The notes beneath the pieces are model-generated. The model did not search any database. It saw only the letters and a list, made by a program, of their open reading frames with translations, and had not been told where the DNA came from. Positions 33,233 to 41,996 of a stretch of 64,000 nucleotides of DNA are shown in pieces. The stretch is from Pantoea nemavictus (GTDB lineage Bacteria > Pseudomonadota > Gammaproteobacteria > Enterobacterales > Enterobacteriaceae). A program made the position numbers and the translations under genes. Position 1 is the stretch's first letter; the number at the start of each line of letters is the position of its first letter. The stretch lies in the NCBI RefSeq assembly GCF_037479095.1, contig NZ_JBBGZW010000001.1:682001-746000 (forward strand). Reading direction: 5' to 3'.

Positions 33233-33357
33233 CTGTCCCCCATCCCGGCCTTCCCCCGCTAGCGGGGGAAGGAGACGCTGCCACATGCAGCATCAGTACG
33301 CACATATTGCAGCATCTTCCTTTTCCATTTATGGGGGAGGACCGAGGTGGGGGGCAG
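33233..33357. repeat. REPIN-like inverted pair of GC-rich repeats
   Basis: Two related about 27-nt motifs, CTGTCCCCCATCCCGGCC... (from 33233) and, inverted, a copy at 33331-33357 (reverse complement begins CTGCCCCCCACCTCGG), flank about 70 bp. The first contains a perfect 24-bp palindrome (33249-33272, arms CCTTCCCCCGC/GCGGGGGAAGG). This is the layout of REP doublets (REPINs). It fills most of the dalR-hisP gap and may end transcripts from both convergent genes. Confidence 0.65.
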
Positions 33358-33388
33358 CGAGCACAGACCAGCCAGCCCTATTCCAAAA

Positions 33389-34162
33389 CTACTTTAACGA
33401 TCCCTTCAAAAACTGCTGCAGGCGCGGGCTTTTCGGGTTACCGAACAGCTCATCCGGCGTGCCCTGCTCTTCGATTTTGCCCTGATGCAGGAAGATCACA
33501 TGATTAGAGACGTGACGAGCAAACTCCATCTCGTGCGTCACCACCACCATGGTTTTCCCCTCTTCGGCCAGCTTCTGCATAATGCGCAGCACTTCACCGA
33601 CTAACTCTGGATCGAGCGCCGAGGTCGGTTCGTCAAACAGCAACACTTCAGGCTCCATCGCCAGAGCACGCGCAATCGACACGCGCTGCTGCTGACCGCC
33701 AGAGAGATGCACCGGATATTTGGCGCGCGCACGCGCATCAATACCAACCTTATCCAGATACTTAATCGCCCGTTCGCGCGCTTCGGTCTTGCTGAGCCCC
33801 AGCACCTGAATCGGCGCTTCGGTGACGTTATCCAGCACCGTCATGTGGCTCCACAGGTTGAAGTGCTGAAACACCATCGTCAGACGGGTACGCAGCATAC
33901 GCAGCTGCTCTTTGTTCGCAACTTTGAGCTGACCATCGGTGTCGCGCACCAGGTTGATCTGCTGATTGTTAACGGTAATGGTGCCTTCGCTCGGTTTCTC
34001 GAGGAAGTTAATGCAGCGTAAAAAGGTACTTTTCCCGGAACCGGACGAGCCAATAATGCTGATCACATCGCCGGCGTTGGCCTGCAGTGATACGCCTTTT
34101 AGAACTTCATGCTCACCGTAACGTTTGTGCAGTTCGGTAACGCTTAATTTATTGTCAGCCAT
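33389..34162 (-). CDS. hisP: histidine/basic amino acid ABC transporter ATP-binding protein
   Basis: HisP is the ATPase of the HisJQMP importer, bound to the cytoplasmic face of HisQM. The 257-residue product has the Walker A motif GSSGSGKST (about residues 38-46), the signature LSGGQQQR, Walker [13 protein letters not shown] and the switch histidine in VVTHEMEFA. The length equals that of E. coli HisP. It is the last gene of the operon, 8 bp after hisM. Confidence 0.97.
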   Translation of the reverse strand: MADNKLSVTELHKRYGEHEVLKGVSLQANAGDVISIIGSSGSGKSTFLRCINFLEKPSEGTITVNNQQINLVRDTDGQLKVANKEQLRMLRTRLTMVFQHFNLWSHMTVLDNVTEAPIQVLGLSKTEARERAIKYLDKVGIDARARAKYPVHLSGGQQQRVSIARALAMEPEVLLFDEPTSALDPELVGEVLRIMQKLAEEGKTMVVVTHEMEFARHVSNHVIFLHQGKIEEQGTPDELFGNPKSPRLQQFLKGSLK

Positions 34163-34170
34163 AGTGATAC

Positions 34171-34887
34171 TCAGTGCGATGAAGAAGGTTTTACGTGTGC
34201 CAGGAAGCGTTGTTCGGCTTTGCGGAACAAGCTAATCAACCCGTAAGAGATTATCAGATACAGCACCGCTGCAATGCCAAACGCGGTAAACGGCTGATAG
34301 GTGGCCGAGTTGATATCGCGCGCAATTTTTAACAGATCCGGCACCGTGGCAGTGAACGCCAGCGCAGTGGAGTGCAGCATCAGGATCACTTCATTGCTGT
34401 ACGCCGGCAGCGCCGTGCGCAGTGCCGAAGGCAGAATGATGCAGCGATAGAGTTTAAACGGCGAGAAGCCATAGGCGCGTGCCGCTTCAATTTCACCGTG
34501 CGGCACCGAACGAATCGCGCCAGCAAAGATTTCGGTGGTATAAGCGCAGGTATTGAGCGTAAACGCCAGCAGCGTACAGTTCAGTCCGCTGCGGAAGAAG
34601 GCATTCAGCAACTCAGTGCCTTTCACCACTTCCAGCGTGTACATGCCGGAGTAGAACACCAGCAGCTGCACATACAGCGGCGTGCCGCGAAACACGTAAG
34701 TGAATAGCCACACTGGTGTGGAGATAAAGCGATTGGAGGAGACGCGCGCAATCGCCAGCAACACCGCCAAAGAACCGCCGATCACCACTGAAAGGATCAA
34801 CAACCACAAGGTAATCGCGATACCGGTAAAACGATAACCATCGGTCCAGAGCAGCTGTTTCCAATACTCCTGAATAATCTCAATCAT
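34171..34887 (-). CDS. hisM: histidine/basic amino acid ABC transporter permease HisM
   Basis: HisM is one of two membrane permeases of the HisQMP2 complex. The 238-residue product has about five membrane helices and the EAA loop that contacts HisP ([25 protein letters not shown], residues about 148-172). It overlaps hisQ by 4 bp. Confidence 0.96.
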   Translation of the reverse strand: MIEIIQEYWKQLLWTDGYRFTGIAITLWLLILSVVIGGSLAVLLAIARVSSNRFISTPVWLFTYVFRGTPLYVQLLVFYSGMYTLEVVKGTELLNAFFRSGLNCTLLAFTLNTCAYTTEIFAGAIRSVPHGEIEAARAYGFSPFKLYRCIILPSALRTALPAYSNEVILMLHSTALAFTATVPDLLKIARDINSATYQPFTAFGIAAVLYLIISYGLISLFRKAEQRFLAHVKPSSSH

Positions 34888-35570
34888 AGCTCTGCCCTTT
34901 TCACACCCACCGTGTAGCGACGTTCAAGCCACCACAGCACGCCGTTCGACAGCGTGGTAAATACCAGATAAATCACGCCCGCCACAATGGCGAAGTAGAA
35001 CGGCTGCCAGGTACTTTTACCTGCCAGCTGCGTGGCTTTCACCACATCTTCCAGCCCCAGCAGCGACACCAGCGCAGTCGCTTTCAGAATGACCTGCCAG
35101 TTGTTGCCGATGCCCGGCAGTGCAAAGCGCATCATCGCCGGGAATAGAATACGCCGGAAGGTCTGAGAGCCAGTAAAACCGAAGGCGGTTGCCGCTTCGA
35201 TCTGTCCTCGAGGCACGGCGAGAAAGGCACCACGGAAGGTTTCGGTAAAGTAGGCGCCGTAGATAAAGCCAAGCGTAATGATACCGGCGACCATCGGGTC
35301 GATATCAAACTGGGCCAGTCCCAGCGCATCGGTGAGGGTATTCAGGGCGATCTGCAGACCGTAGAAGATCAGCAGCATCAATACTAAGTCGGGAACACCA
35401 CGAATTAAGGTGGTGTAGCCTTCGAACAGCATCGCCAGCGGGCGATTGCGGGAGAGTTTGGCGCCCGCGCCAACCAGGCCGAGCACCACCGCCAGCAGCA
35501 CCGAGCTGAGTGCCAGCTCCAGCGTCACAAGGGTGCCCTTGAGGATTACTTCGGAATAGCCATACAACAT
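34884..35570 (-). CDS. hisQ: histidine/basic amino acid ABC transporter permease HisQ
   Basis: HisQ pairs with HisM to form the transmembrane channel. The 228-residue product has about five helices and the EAA loop (GQIEAATAFGFTGSQTFRRILFPAM). Its length equals that of E. coli HisQ. A 193-bp gap holding an ERIC element separates it from hisJ, while hisQ, hisM and hisP are tightly packed. Confidence 0.96.
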   Translation of the reverse strand: MLYGYSEVILKGTLVTLELALSSVLLAVVLGLVGAGAKLSRNRPLAMLFEGYTTLIRGVPDLVLMLLIFYGLQIALNTLTDALGLAQFDIDPMVAGIITLGFIYGAYFTETFRGAFLAVPRGQIEAATAFGFTGSQTFRRILFPAMMRFALPGIGNNWQVILKATALVSLLGLEDVVKATQLAGKSTWQPFYFAIVAGVIYLVFTTLSNGVLWWLERRYTVGVKRAEL

Positions 35571-35638
35571 GAGTTCAATCCTGTCGTGAGGGTAAATTAC
35601 AAACGCTGCCCAACTGACGGACAGTCCTAACCAGGAAA

Positions 35639-35740
35639 TTTGAATCGCAGGATGGATGGCGGCAAGCGTATGAAGCCGGGCAGTTTACATAAGTAAGCGC
35701 CCGGAGTGAATACTTATGACCAACCTTGCTGCAACTCAAA
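35639..35740. repeat. ERIC (IRU) element in the hisJ-hisQ gap
   Basis: About 102 bp with imperfect terminal inverted repeats (TTTGAATCGCAG and CTGCAACTCAAA) and the ERIC core TTTACATAAGTAAGCGCCCGG. It is a somewhat diverged copy of the element also found at 41831, 43708 and 53170. It is predicted to fold into a long hairpin in the hisJQMP transcript. Confidence 0.8.
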
Positions 35741-35763
35741 GAACAGGGTCAGGAACAGAATTG

Positions 35764-36546
35764 TTAGTCGCCGTACACGTTAAAGTCGAAATACTTTTTC
35801 GCAATCTTGTCGTAAGTACCGTCTTTACGCATTTCGCCAAAGGCTTTATCGATCGCTGCCTTCAGATCCGCGTCATCTTTACGCAAGCCCATACCGGTAC
35901 CGACGCCAAAGATTTTATCGTCTTTAACCGCTGGACCAGCAAATGCATATTTTGCGCCGACCGGCTGCTTGAGGAAGCCTTCGCTCGCTTGAACTTCATC
36001 CTGAAACGCGGCATCGATACGACCCGCATTCAGGTCCTGATATACCAGGTCCTGGTTAGCGTATGGCGTAACGGTGACGCCTTTCGGCTGCCAGTACTCT
36101 TTTGCATAAGTTTCCTGGGTGGTGCCCTGCAACAGACCGATGTTTTTGCCTTTCAGTGATTCAATGGTTGGCTGCAGCGTTGAGCCTTTCGGCGCCACTA
36201 AGCGAGCATTTGCCGCGTACAGTTTTTCAGAGAAGTTGATCTCTTCCTGACGCTTCTCGGTAATAGAGAGAGAAGAGATGATGGCGTCAATTTTCTTCGC
36301 CTTCAGCGAAGGAATCAGCGCATCGAAATCACTTTCTACATAAGTACATTTTGTCTTGATACGCTTACAAATTTCGTTGGCCAGATCGATATCAAAGCCA
36401 ACCAGCTGGCCCTGCGCGTTCTTGGATTCGAATGGCGGATAAGTCGGGTCAGTTCCGATACGCAGCGACTGCGGCACAGCGGCGAAGACACTCGCGCTAC
36501 TTGCCATTGCCAGCATCAGAGAAAGAGCCAAAACTCGCTTTTTCAT
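35764..36546 (-). CDS. hisJ: periplasmic histidine/lysine-arginine-ornithine-binding protein
   Basis: This is the substrate-binding protein of the HisQMP importer, 260 residues, with a Sec signal peptide cleaved near residue 22 ([18 protein letters not shown]). Binding-site blocks [37 protein letters not shown] and [11 protein letters not shown] are present. Enterics such as E. coli and Salmonella have two paralogues, argT and hisJ. Here there is only one, and it shows features of each: [17 protein letters not shown] is HisJ-like, whereas [10 protein letters not shown] and the end YFDFNVYGD are ArgT-like. It probably serves both ligand sets. Confidence 0.9.
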   Translation of the reverse strand: MKKRVLALSLMLAMASSASVFAAVPQSLRIGTDPTYPPFESKNAQGQLVGFDIDLANEICKRIKTKCTYVESDFDALIPSLKAKKIDAIISSLSITEKRQEEINFSEKLYAANARLVAPKGSTLQPTIESLKGKNIGLLQGTTQETYAKEYWQPKGVTVTPYANQDLVYQDLNAGRIDAAFQDEVQASEGFLKQPVGAKYAFAGPAVKDDKIFGVGTGMGLRKDDADLKAAIDKAFGEMRKDGTYDKIAKKYFDFNVYGD

Positions 36547-36613
36547 AGGTAACCCTCAAGTGAAGTGCTTATTGTTATGTAGTGCGTGATGTGTTGGTTT
36601 GCGCAGTAAGATG

Positions 36614-36629
36614 TGCACGTTTCATGCCA
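36614..36629 (-). promoter_or_regulatory. sigma-54 type promoter of hisJQMP
   Basis: On the minus strand TGGCATGAAACGTGCA matches the sigma-54 consensus TGGCACG-N4-TTGCA at all but two positions and has the invariant GG-N10-GC. The transcription start would lie about 57 nt before the hisJ start. In Salmonella the neighbouring argT promoter is of this nitrogen-controlled type. Confidence 0.75.
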
Positions 36630-36745
36630 GTTATGCGAATCGGCTAAACGCTGCACAGGCGCACTAAATACCGCGCCGATAAGCGGCGCAAGCACTTAGT
36701 TTGTGAGGGAAATATAACAGCGGTGTGAGGAAGAAAAAGCGACAT

Positions 36746-36762
36746 TGTTAACTTTTGGTGCA
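36746..36762. promoter_or_regulatory. weak second NtrC-like half site
   Basis: TGTTAACTTTTGGTGCA keeps the right half (TTGGTGCA) of the glnA-type NtrC site; the left half is poor. It lies between the perfect site and the sigma-54 promoter. Confidence 0.35.
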
Positions 36763-36796
36763 CAAGATGCACGAACAGTGATCGCGCCCCCGAATT

Positions 36797-36813
36797 TGCA
36801 CACAGTCAGTGCA
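36797..36813. promoter_or_regulatory. perfect NtrC-binding palindrome upstream of hisJ
   Basis: TGCAC-N7-GTGCA is an exact match to the NtrC (GlnG) consensus core. It lies about 185 bp upstream of the sigma-54 promoter, a usual enhancer distance, just after the ubiX stop codon. Confidence 0.72.
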
Positions 36814-36824
36814 TCACTGCACCA

Positions 36825-37394
36825 TTATGCGCCGCTCCAGCGAGTGAAAAGATCTTCCGGCAGTTCGATATCAAACTGATCGAGTACGCGATTGACGGTT
36901 TGATCGACCAAATCGCCAATTGATTGGGGACGGTGATAAAACGCCGGTACCGGCGGCATAATTAGCGCACCGAGTTCAGCTGCCGTGGTCATCATGCGCA
37001 GATGCCCCAGATGCAGCGGCGTTTCGCGCACGCACAGCACCAGCTTACGCTGCTCTTTCAGCACCACATCCGCGGCGCGCGTCAGCAGGCTATCGCTGTA
37101 GCTATGCACAATACCGGAGAGCGTTTTCATCGAGCACGGTGCAATCGCCATGCCGAGGGTTTTGTAGGAGCCGGAGGAGATGCTGGCGGCAATATCGCGC
37201 ACGTCGTGCACCACATCGGCCATCGCTTGCACCTCACGCAGGCTGAAATCGGTTTCCAGCGCCAAGGTTTGGCGTGCGGCGGGACTGATCACCAAATGGG
37301 TTTCCACTTCCGTCAGCGGTTGCAGTACCTGCAACATCCGCACGCCGTAAATTGCGCCGCTGGCGCCGGAAATGCCAATGATCAGTCGTTTCAT
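36825..37394 (-). CDS. ubiX: flavin prenyltransferase UbiX
   Basis: UbiX makes prenylated FMN, the cofactor of the UbiD decarboxylase in ubiquinone synthesis. The 189-residue product has the FMN-binding N-terminus IIGISGASGAIYGVRMLQ, SSGSYKTLGMAIAPCSMKTL and the terminal segment AFYHRPQSIGDLVDQTVNRVLDQF. It follows purF after 117 bp and a terminator hairpin, as in E. coli. Confidence 0.96.
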   Translation of the reverse strand: MKRLIIGISGASGAIYGVRMLQVLQPLTEVETHLVISPAARQTLALETDFSLREVQAMADVVHDVRDIAASISSGSYKTLGMAIAPCSMKTLSGIVHSYSDSLLTRAADVVLKEQRKLVLCVRETPLHLGHLRMMTTAAELGALIMPPVPAFYHRPQSIGDLVDQTVNRVLDQFDIELPEDLFTRWSGA

Positions 37395-37461
37395 AATTTA
37401 GCCTTGCTGGTTCAGATTGCGGCAATGATAGCGGCTCGCTGAACAAAAATACAAAAACAAA

Positions 37462-37485
37462 CAGGGCGGGATTGCGCCCGCCCTG
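37462..37485 (-). terminator. terminator after purF
   Basis: A 9-bp stem CAGGGCGGG/CCCGCCCTG with a 6-nt loop is followed on the minus strand by a T-rich tract (TTTGTTTTTGT). It lies 27 bp after the purF stop and before ubiX, which probably needs its own promoter or read-through. Confidence 0.85.
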
Positions 37486-37511
37486 CTTTTCATTCTGCCA
37501 CAACGGTGAGC

Positions 37512-39029
37512 TTAGCCTTCGTTGTGCAGTTCCAGACCTTCAACTTCTGTCTGACGTGCAATGGCTTTAGAGTCGTCATTACGCAGCGACTGCAGATACT
37601 CAAGGTACTGCTGGTCGACATCCTTGGTGACGTAAATGCCGTTGAATACCGAGCACTCGAACTGCGCGATATCCGGATTCTCTTCACGCACCGCTTCGAT
37701 CAGATCGTTCAGGTCCTGGAAAATCAACGCATCGGCTTTAATCAGCTGACGAATCTCTTCCACTTCACGACCGTGCGCGATCAGCTCAGTAGCGCTAGGC
37801 ATATCAATGCCGTACACGTTCGGGAAACGAATTTCCGGCGCTGCAGAAGCCAGGTAAACCCGCTTCGCACCCGCTTCACGCGCCATCTCGATAATTTGCT
37901 CCGAAGTGGTGCCACGGACGATGGAGTCATCCACCAACAGCACGTTTTTATCGCGGAACTCGGCACGGTTGGCATTCAGCTTGCGGCGAACCGCGCTGCG
38001 ACGCAGCTGCTGGCCCGGCATGATAAAGGTGCGGCCAACATAGCGGTTTTTCACGAATCCCTGACGATAAGGTTTATCGAGGATGCGGGCGATTTCCAGC
38101 GCGATATCGGTTGAGGTTTCCGGAATCGGAATCACCACGTCGATATCCAGATCTTCCCACTCGCGGGCAATTTTATCACCCAGCTTGGTGCCCATACGCA
38201 CACGGGCGCTGTACACCGAGATTTTGTCGAGGAATGAGTCCGGACGCGCAAAATAGACGTACTCGAACAGGCAAGGATTGGTTTTCGGGTTTTCCGCACA
38301 CTGACGGGTAGAGAGTTGGCCCTGCTCGGTGATGTATACCGCTTCGCCCGGCGCTACGTCACGAATGAACTCGAAGCCCAGCGTGTCGAGCGCAACGCTT
38401 TCAGACGCAACCATGTATTCCGTGCGGCCGTCGGCAATGACGCGTTTGCCCAGCACCAGCGGACGAATACCGTTGGGATCGCGGAAAGCGACCATACCGT
38501 GGCCGATAATCATAGAAACGACCGCGTAAGCGCCGCGCACCTGCTGATGCACCGCCGCCACCGCAGCAAAAATGTTGTCAGCTTCCAGCGGATAGTGCTG
38601 AAAACGGTCCAGCTCCTGCGCAAAAATGTTCAGCAGGATTTCGGAATCAGAGGTGGTATTAACGTGACGGCGGCCCGTTTCGAACAGCTGTTTACGCAGT
38701 TCGTGCGCGTTGGTCAGGTTACCGTTATGCGCCAGGGTGATGCCATAAGGGGAGTTCACGTAGAAAGGTTGCGCTTCAGAGGCGCTGGAGCTGCCTGCCG
38801 TTGGGTAGCGCACATGACCAATCCCGATGTTGCCCTGTAAACGCTGCATGTGACGCGCTTCGAACACATCGCTTACCAGACCGTTGGCTTTACGCAAACG
38901 GAAGCAGTTAATAGCATCGATGGTACAAATGCCGGCGGCATCCTGCCCGCGGTGCTGAAGCACCGTTAACGCGTCATAGATTGACTGGTTTACTGGCATA
39001 AAACCGGTGATACCAACAATACCGCACAT
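37512..39029 (-). CDS. purF: amidophosphoribosyltransferase
   Basis: PurF catalyses the first step of purine synthesis, making 5-phosphoribosylamine from PRPP and glutamine. The 505-residue product has the N-terminal nucleophile Cys2 (M-CGIVGITG), a glutaminase domain (about 1-230) and a PRTase domain with the PRPP loop [17 protein letters not shown] near residue 365. It lies 36 bp after cvpA and shares the PurR-controlled promoter. Confidence 0.98.
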   Translation of the reverse strand: MCGIVGITGFMPVNQSIYDALTVLQHRGQDAAGICTIDAINCFRLRKANGLVSDVFEARHMQRLQGNIGIGHVRYPTAGSSSASEAQPFYVNSPYGITLAHNGNLTNAHELRKQLFETGRRHVNTTSDSEILLNIFAQELDRFQHYPLEADNIFAAVAAVHQQVRGAYAVVSMIIGHGMVAFRDPNGIRPLVLGKRVIADGRTEYMVASESVALDTLGFEFIRDVAPGEAVYITEQGQLSTRQCAENPKTNPCLFEYVYFARPDSFLDKISVYSARVRMGTKLGDKIAREWEDLDIDVVIPIPETSTDIALEIARILDKPYRQGFVKNRYVGRTFIMPGQQLRRSAVRRKLNANRAEFRDKNVLLVDDSIVRGTTSEQIIEMAREAGAKRVYLASAAPEIRFPNVYGIDMPSATELIAHGREVEEIRQLIKADALIFQDLNDLIEAVREENPDIAQFECSVFNGIYVTKDVDQQYLEYLQSLRNDDSKAIARQTEVEGLELHNEG

Positions 39030-39065
39030 ATTGTCATTTCCTCATTAGCCGCACTCCCGATGGTG

Positions 39066-39551
39066 TCACCGGGGTAAAAAACTCGACGTGCTTTTCAGGT
39101 AATCGAAAAACCACCTGATGATGTAACTGAACTCGGGAATAAGTTGCGACTGTTGCCAGTCGGGGCTTTTGGAAAAGCCGGTGAATGTATCGAGGAAGAA
39201 CAGCATAGCAGACACGATCAGTACGCCACGCAACGCCCCAAAACAGACCCCCAACACCCTGTCGGTTCCTGACAAGCCGGTTTTTTCAACCAGCGAGCCG
39301 ATCACATAGTTCACGATGGCACCCACAATCAGAGTGGCAACAAATAACACCGCGATGGCGATGCCGTTGCGAACCAGTTCGTCGTCAAAACCTGTAAACC
39401 AGACTGCAAGGTAGGCGTAATAATGACTGGCGACAAAAAACGCACATCCCCAGGTAACGAGAGATAAGGCTTCCCGGACAAACCCACGAATCAGGCTGAC
39501 CAGAGCCGAAAAACCAACTACCGCAATAATGACGTAATCAATCCAGATCAT
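39066..39551 (-). CDS. cvpA: colicin V production protein CvpA
   Basis: CvpA is an inner-membrane protein with about four helices, needed for colicin V production in E. coli and linked to envelope stress tolerance. The 161-residue product starts at the ATG at 39551 ([19 protein letters not shown]); the frame runs 12 codons upstream into the leader. It has [17 protein letters not shown] and [19 protein letters not shown]. Confidence 0.95.
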   Translation of the reverse strand: MIWIDYVIIAVVGFSALVSLIRGFVREALSLVTWGCAFFVASHYYAYLAVWFTGFDDELVRNGIAIAVLFVATLIVGAIVNYVIGSLVEKTGLSGTDRVLGVCFGALRGVLIVSAMLFFLDTFTGFSKSPDWQQSQLIPEFSYIIRWFFDYLKSTSSFLPR

Positions 39552-39601
39552 GAACTCTTCCAGCCCAGTGCTATTGCACCCCTGCATCCAGTTCGGGGCG
39601 C

Positions 39602-39607
39602 ATTCTA
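39602..39607 (-). promoter_or_regulatory. -10 box of the cvpA-purF promoter
   Basis: On the minus strand the hexamer reads TAGAAT, about 50 bp before cvpA. The PurR box overlaps the -35 region, as known for the E. coli operon. Confidence 0.65.
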
Positions 39608-39614
39608 ACAGAAA

Positions 39615-39630
39615 AAGAAAACGTTTGCGT
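39615..39630 (-). promoter_or_regulatory. PurR operator of cvpA-purF
   Basis: On the minus strand ACGCAAACGTTTTCTT, as far as I recall the same sequence as the E. coli purF PurR box. PurR with hypoxanthine or guanine represses the operon by blocking the -35 region. Confidence 0.88.
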
Positions 39631-39759
39631 AGGGTTTTCCGGTTCTGTTTCCGTAAAAAGGGCGATGAAAAAAACTTTCCTCGCCCTGTGTATTACCAGC
39701 GATTTAATCCACTGATATTCAATGATTTTATGGCCGCGCTTCGCTACAAAAGTTTTATA

Positions 39760-39792
39760 AAGCCGCGCCTTTTTCTGCCATCGGCGCGGCTT
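39760..39792 (-). terminator. terminator after dedD
   Basis: A 10-bp stem AAGCCGCGCC/GGCGCGGCTT with a 13-nt loop lies 10 bp after the dedD stop and is followed on the minus strand by TATAAAACTTTT. The T-tract is broken, so termination may be partial. Confidence 0.7.
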
Positions 39793-39801
39793 ATCAACGC
39801 T

Positions 39802-40551
39802 TTATCGCGCGCTATACGGTTTCACCACACCACCGAGGCCGGAGATGCTTTGCAGCTCACTCAATGAACCTTGTAGCTTGGCCTTATTCGCATCCGGACC
39901 GACATAAATGCGAGTGATTTGCCCCTGCACCGGCGTTGACGGCACGGTAAAGGCGCGATAGCCCGAGAGACGCAGTTGCGCGACAATTTCACTCACTTTC
40001 GCCGCGTTCTTCAGGGCACCGAGCTGTACCACAAACGCCTGACCGGCTGGCGCTGCGGGCTCACTTTGCTTCGGTGTTTCTACCGGTTTTGGCTGCTCAA
40101 CCGGCTTCGGCTGTTCGACTGGCTTCGGCTTCGGCTGTTCCACCGGTTTCGGCTTCGGCTGTTCCACCGGTTTCGGTTTCGGCTGCTCAACCGGTTTTGG
40201 CTTCGGCTGTTCCACCGGTTTCGGCTGCACCTGTTGATGCACCGGCGGCGGCGTGACGACGCTGGGCTCGCTGTTCTGCGTCGGCTGTGCGCTCCCGTTG
40301 GTGGCGGTTTTACCGCTCTCCGGGTTCTGCGCCGCGCCAGCCCCTTCCGGTGGCTGCGAAGGCAGCGGTTGCGTCACCGGCGGCACCATTTCGCTATCCT
40401 GCTGATCGTCCGGTTTTGGCACCAGCGGGATGGCGGCGAACTCCTCTTTATAATGCTTTTTCTGGCCGTCCAGCAGGCCCGGCAAAACGATGACGCCAAT
40501 CGCCACCAGAATAACCGTGCCGACTAAGCGATTTTGAAACTTACTTGCCAC
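39802..40551 (-). CDS. dedD: cell division protein DedD (SPOR domain)
   Basis: DedD is a bitopic inner-membrane protein that goes to the division septum by binding denuded peptidoglycan. The 249-residue product has a membrane anchor at about residues 9-26 (LVGTVILVAIGVIVLPGL), a long Pro-rich linker and a C-terminal SPOR domain (about 170-249, FVVQLGALKNAAKVSEIVAQL). It is about 30 residues longer than E. coli DedD because of tandem repeats of PKPVEQPK. The start is GTG at 40551, overlapping the end of folC by 11 bp. Confidence 0.95.
   Translation of the reverse strand: MASKFQNRLVGTVILVAIGVIVLPGLLDGQKKHYKEEFAAIPLVPKPDDQQDSEMVPPVTQPLPSQPPEGAGAAQNPESGKTATNGSAQPTQNSEPSVVTPPPVHQQVQPKPVEQPKPKPVEQPKPKPVEQPKPKPVEQPKPKPVEQPKPVEQPKPVETPKQSEPAAPAGQAFVVQLGALKNAAKVSEIVAQLRLSGYRAFTVPSTPVQGQITRIYVGPDANKAKLQGSLSELQSISGLGGVVKPYSAR
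40072..40224 (-). repeat. in-frame tandem repeat array in dedD
   Basis: Four copies of an 8-residue unit (PKPVEQPK, 24 bp) are followed by two 6-residue units (PKPVEQ, 18 bp) and a degenerate PKPVET. Copies are nearly the same in DNA (for instance GGCTTCGGCTGTTCCACCGG), so slippage is likely. The array lies in the periplasmic linker between the membrane anchor and SPOR domain. Confidence 0.9.
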
Positions 40552-41806
40552 TGCCGTTCTCCGCTGCCATCGATTCCATAACCTGCGCTACGGTGTGGAA
40601 AGAACCACACACCAGAATCACATCTTCGGGACGCGCCTGCTGACGCGCTGCCTGCCACGCCGCCTCAACGTTGCGGTAAGCAATGCCGCTTTCCAGATGA
40701 GCCAACAGTTCGTCGGCCGAGGCACCTCGCGGCCCTTCGAGCGGCGCGCAGTACCAGCAATCCACCTGAGGTGCCAACGCGGCCAGCGTACCGGCAATAT
40801 CCTTATCATGCAGCATGCCTACCACCGCATGCACCTGACCACTTAACGGCTCAGCGGCCAGACGTGAAGCCAGATAATAAGCAGCATGAGGATTGTGTGC
40901 CACATCCAGAATCACGCGCGGCGCTTCGCTCACCGTTTGGAAACGCCCTGGCAGAATCGCCAGCGGCAGATGCTGACGGATAATCGCTTCGCTGACCTTC
41001 AAGCCCGATGCACGTAACGCGACAAGTGCGGTTGCGGCATTGGGCAGAGGTACCTGCGGTAACGGTAAATCGCGCAGTTCACCCTTTGCATCCTGCAACA
41101 TCCAGCTATTGCCGGTTTGCTGCCACTGCCAGTCGAGATTGCGCTGCAGCAGCAATGCGCCCTTCTCGGCCGCGACATCCGCAATAGTGCCCGGCATATC
41201 ACCTTCACCGACTATCGCCGGTTTGCCTGCACGGAACACGCCGGCTTTTTCACGACCGATGCTTTCGCGATCCGAACCCAGCCAATCGGTGTGATCCAGC
41301 GCGATGCTGGTGATCACCGAAACATCGGCATCGACAATGTTGGTGGCATCAAGACGTCCGCCAAGGCCAACTTCGAGAATCACCACATCGAGATTCGCCG
41401 CGCGGAACAGATTGAAAGCCGACAACGTGCCGAACTCAAAATAAGTGAGAGAAATGTCACCGCGCCCGGCTTCAATCGCGGCAAAACTGGCGCTGTGCTG
41501 CGCTTCATCCAGTTCTGCGCCCTGCACACGTACGCGTTCGGTGTAACGCACCAGATGCGGCGAGCTGTAGACGCCCACGCGATAACCGGCAGCGATTAGC
41601 AGCGTTTCCAGGGTGCGACAGGTGGTGCCTTTGCCGTTAGTACCGGCAACGGTGAAGACAAACGGAGCAGGTTTGAGCAGGTCGAGGCGTTCAGCAACGC
41701 GTTGAATACGATCCAGACCGAGTTCAATGGCCTGCGAGTGCAGATGCTCAAGATAATGAAGCCACGTGGCCAAAGGCGACGTGGCTTGAGGAAGAGAATT
41801 ATCCAT
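40541..41806 (-). CDS. folC: bifunctional folylpolyglutamate/dihydrofolate synthase
   Basis: FolC adds glutamate to dihydropteroate to make dihydrofolate and lengthens folate polyglutamate tails. The 421-residue Mur-ligase-like product has the P-loop FTVAGTNGKGTTCRTLE near residue 55, TYFEFGTLSAFNLF, ILEVGLGGRLDATN and VILDVAHNPHAA. It is upstream of dedD, which it overlaps by 11 bp; an ERIC element fills most of the gap to accD. Confidence 0.97.
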   Translation of the reverse strand: MDNSLPQATSPLATWLHYLEHLHSQAIELGLDRIQRVAERLDLLKPAPFVFTVAGTNGKGTTCRTLETLLIAAGYRVGVYSSPHLVRYTERVRVQGAELDEAQHSASFAAIEAGRGDISLTYFEFGTLSAFNLFRAANLDVVILEVGLGGRLDATNIVDADVSVITSIALDHTDWLGSDRESIGREKAGVFRAGKPAIVGEGDMPGTIADVAAEKGALLLQRNLDWQWQQTGNSWMLQDAKGELRDLPLPQVPLPNAATALVALRASGLKVSEAIIRQHLPLAILPGRFQTVSEAPRVILDVAHNPHAAYYLASRLAAEPLSGQVHAVVGMLHDKDIAGTLAALAPQVDCWYCAPLEGPRGASADELLAHLESGIAYRNVEAAWQAARQQARPEDVILVCGSFHTVAQVMESMAAENGSGK

Positions 41807-41830
41807 GTGTCCCGTTCTTAATTAATACAC

Positions 41831-41942
41831 ATCATCCTTCAAGCTGCAGCGGCGTTGGCTGCGTTCATCCACCCCGGTCACTTACTGATGTAAGCTCCCG
41901 GGGATGTATTCACTTGCCGCCTTGCTGCAGCTCGAATGATTT
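41831..41942. repeat. ERIC (IRU) element between accD and folC
   Basis: About 112 bp. Terminal arms ATCATCCTTCAAGCTGCAG and CTGCAGCTCGAATGAT are inverted, and the core CACTTACTGATGTAAGCTCCCGGGGAT is the classic ERIC centre. It is intergenic, within a co-directional gene series. Confidence 0.88.
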
Positions 41943-41996
41943 CGTGTAGACGGTGCATTGGAGGAAAGAAACATCGCTGCACCTTTCCGCTGCCTG

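Noticed and set aside
40072..40224. Regular short repeats that might suggest a CRISPR array
   Set aside because: The repeats are contiguous, in frame and coding (DedD linker), with no spacers.
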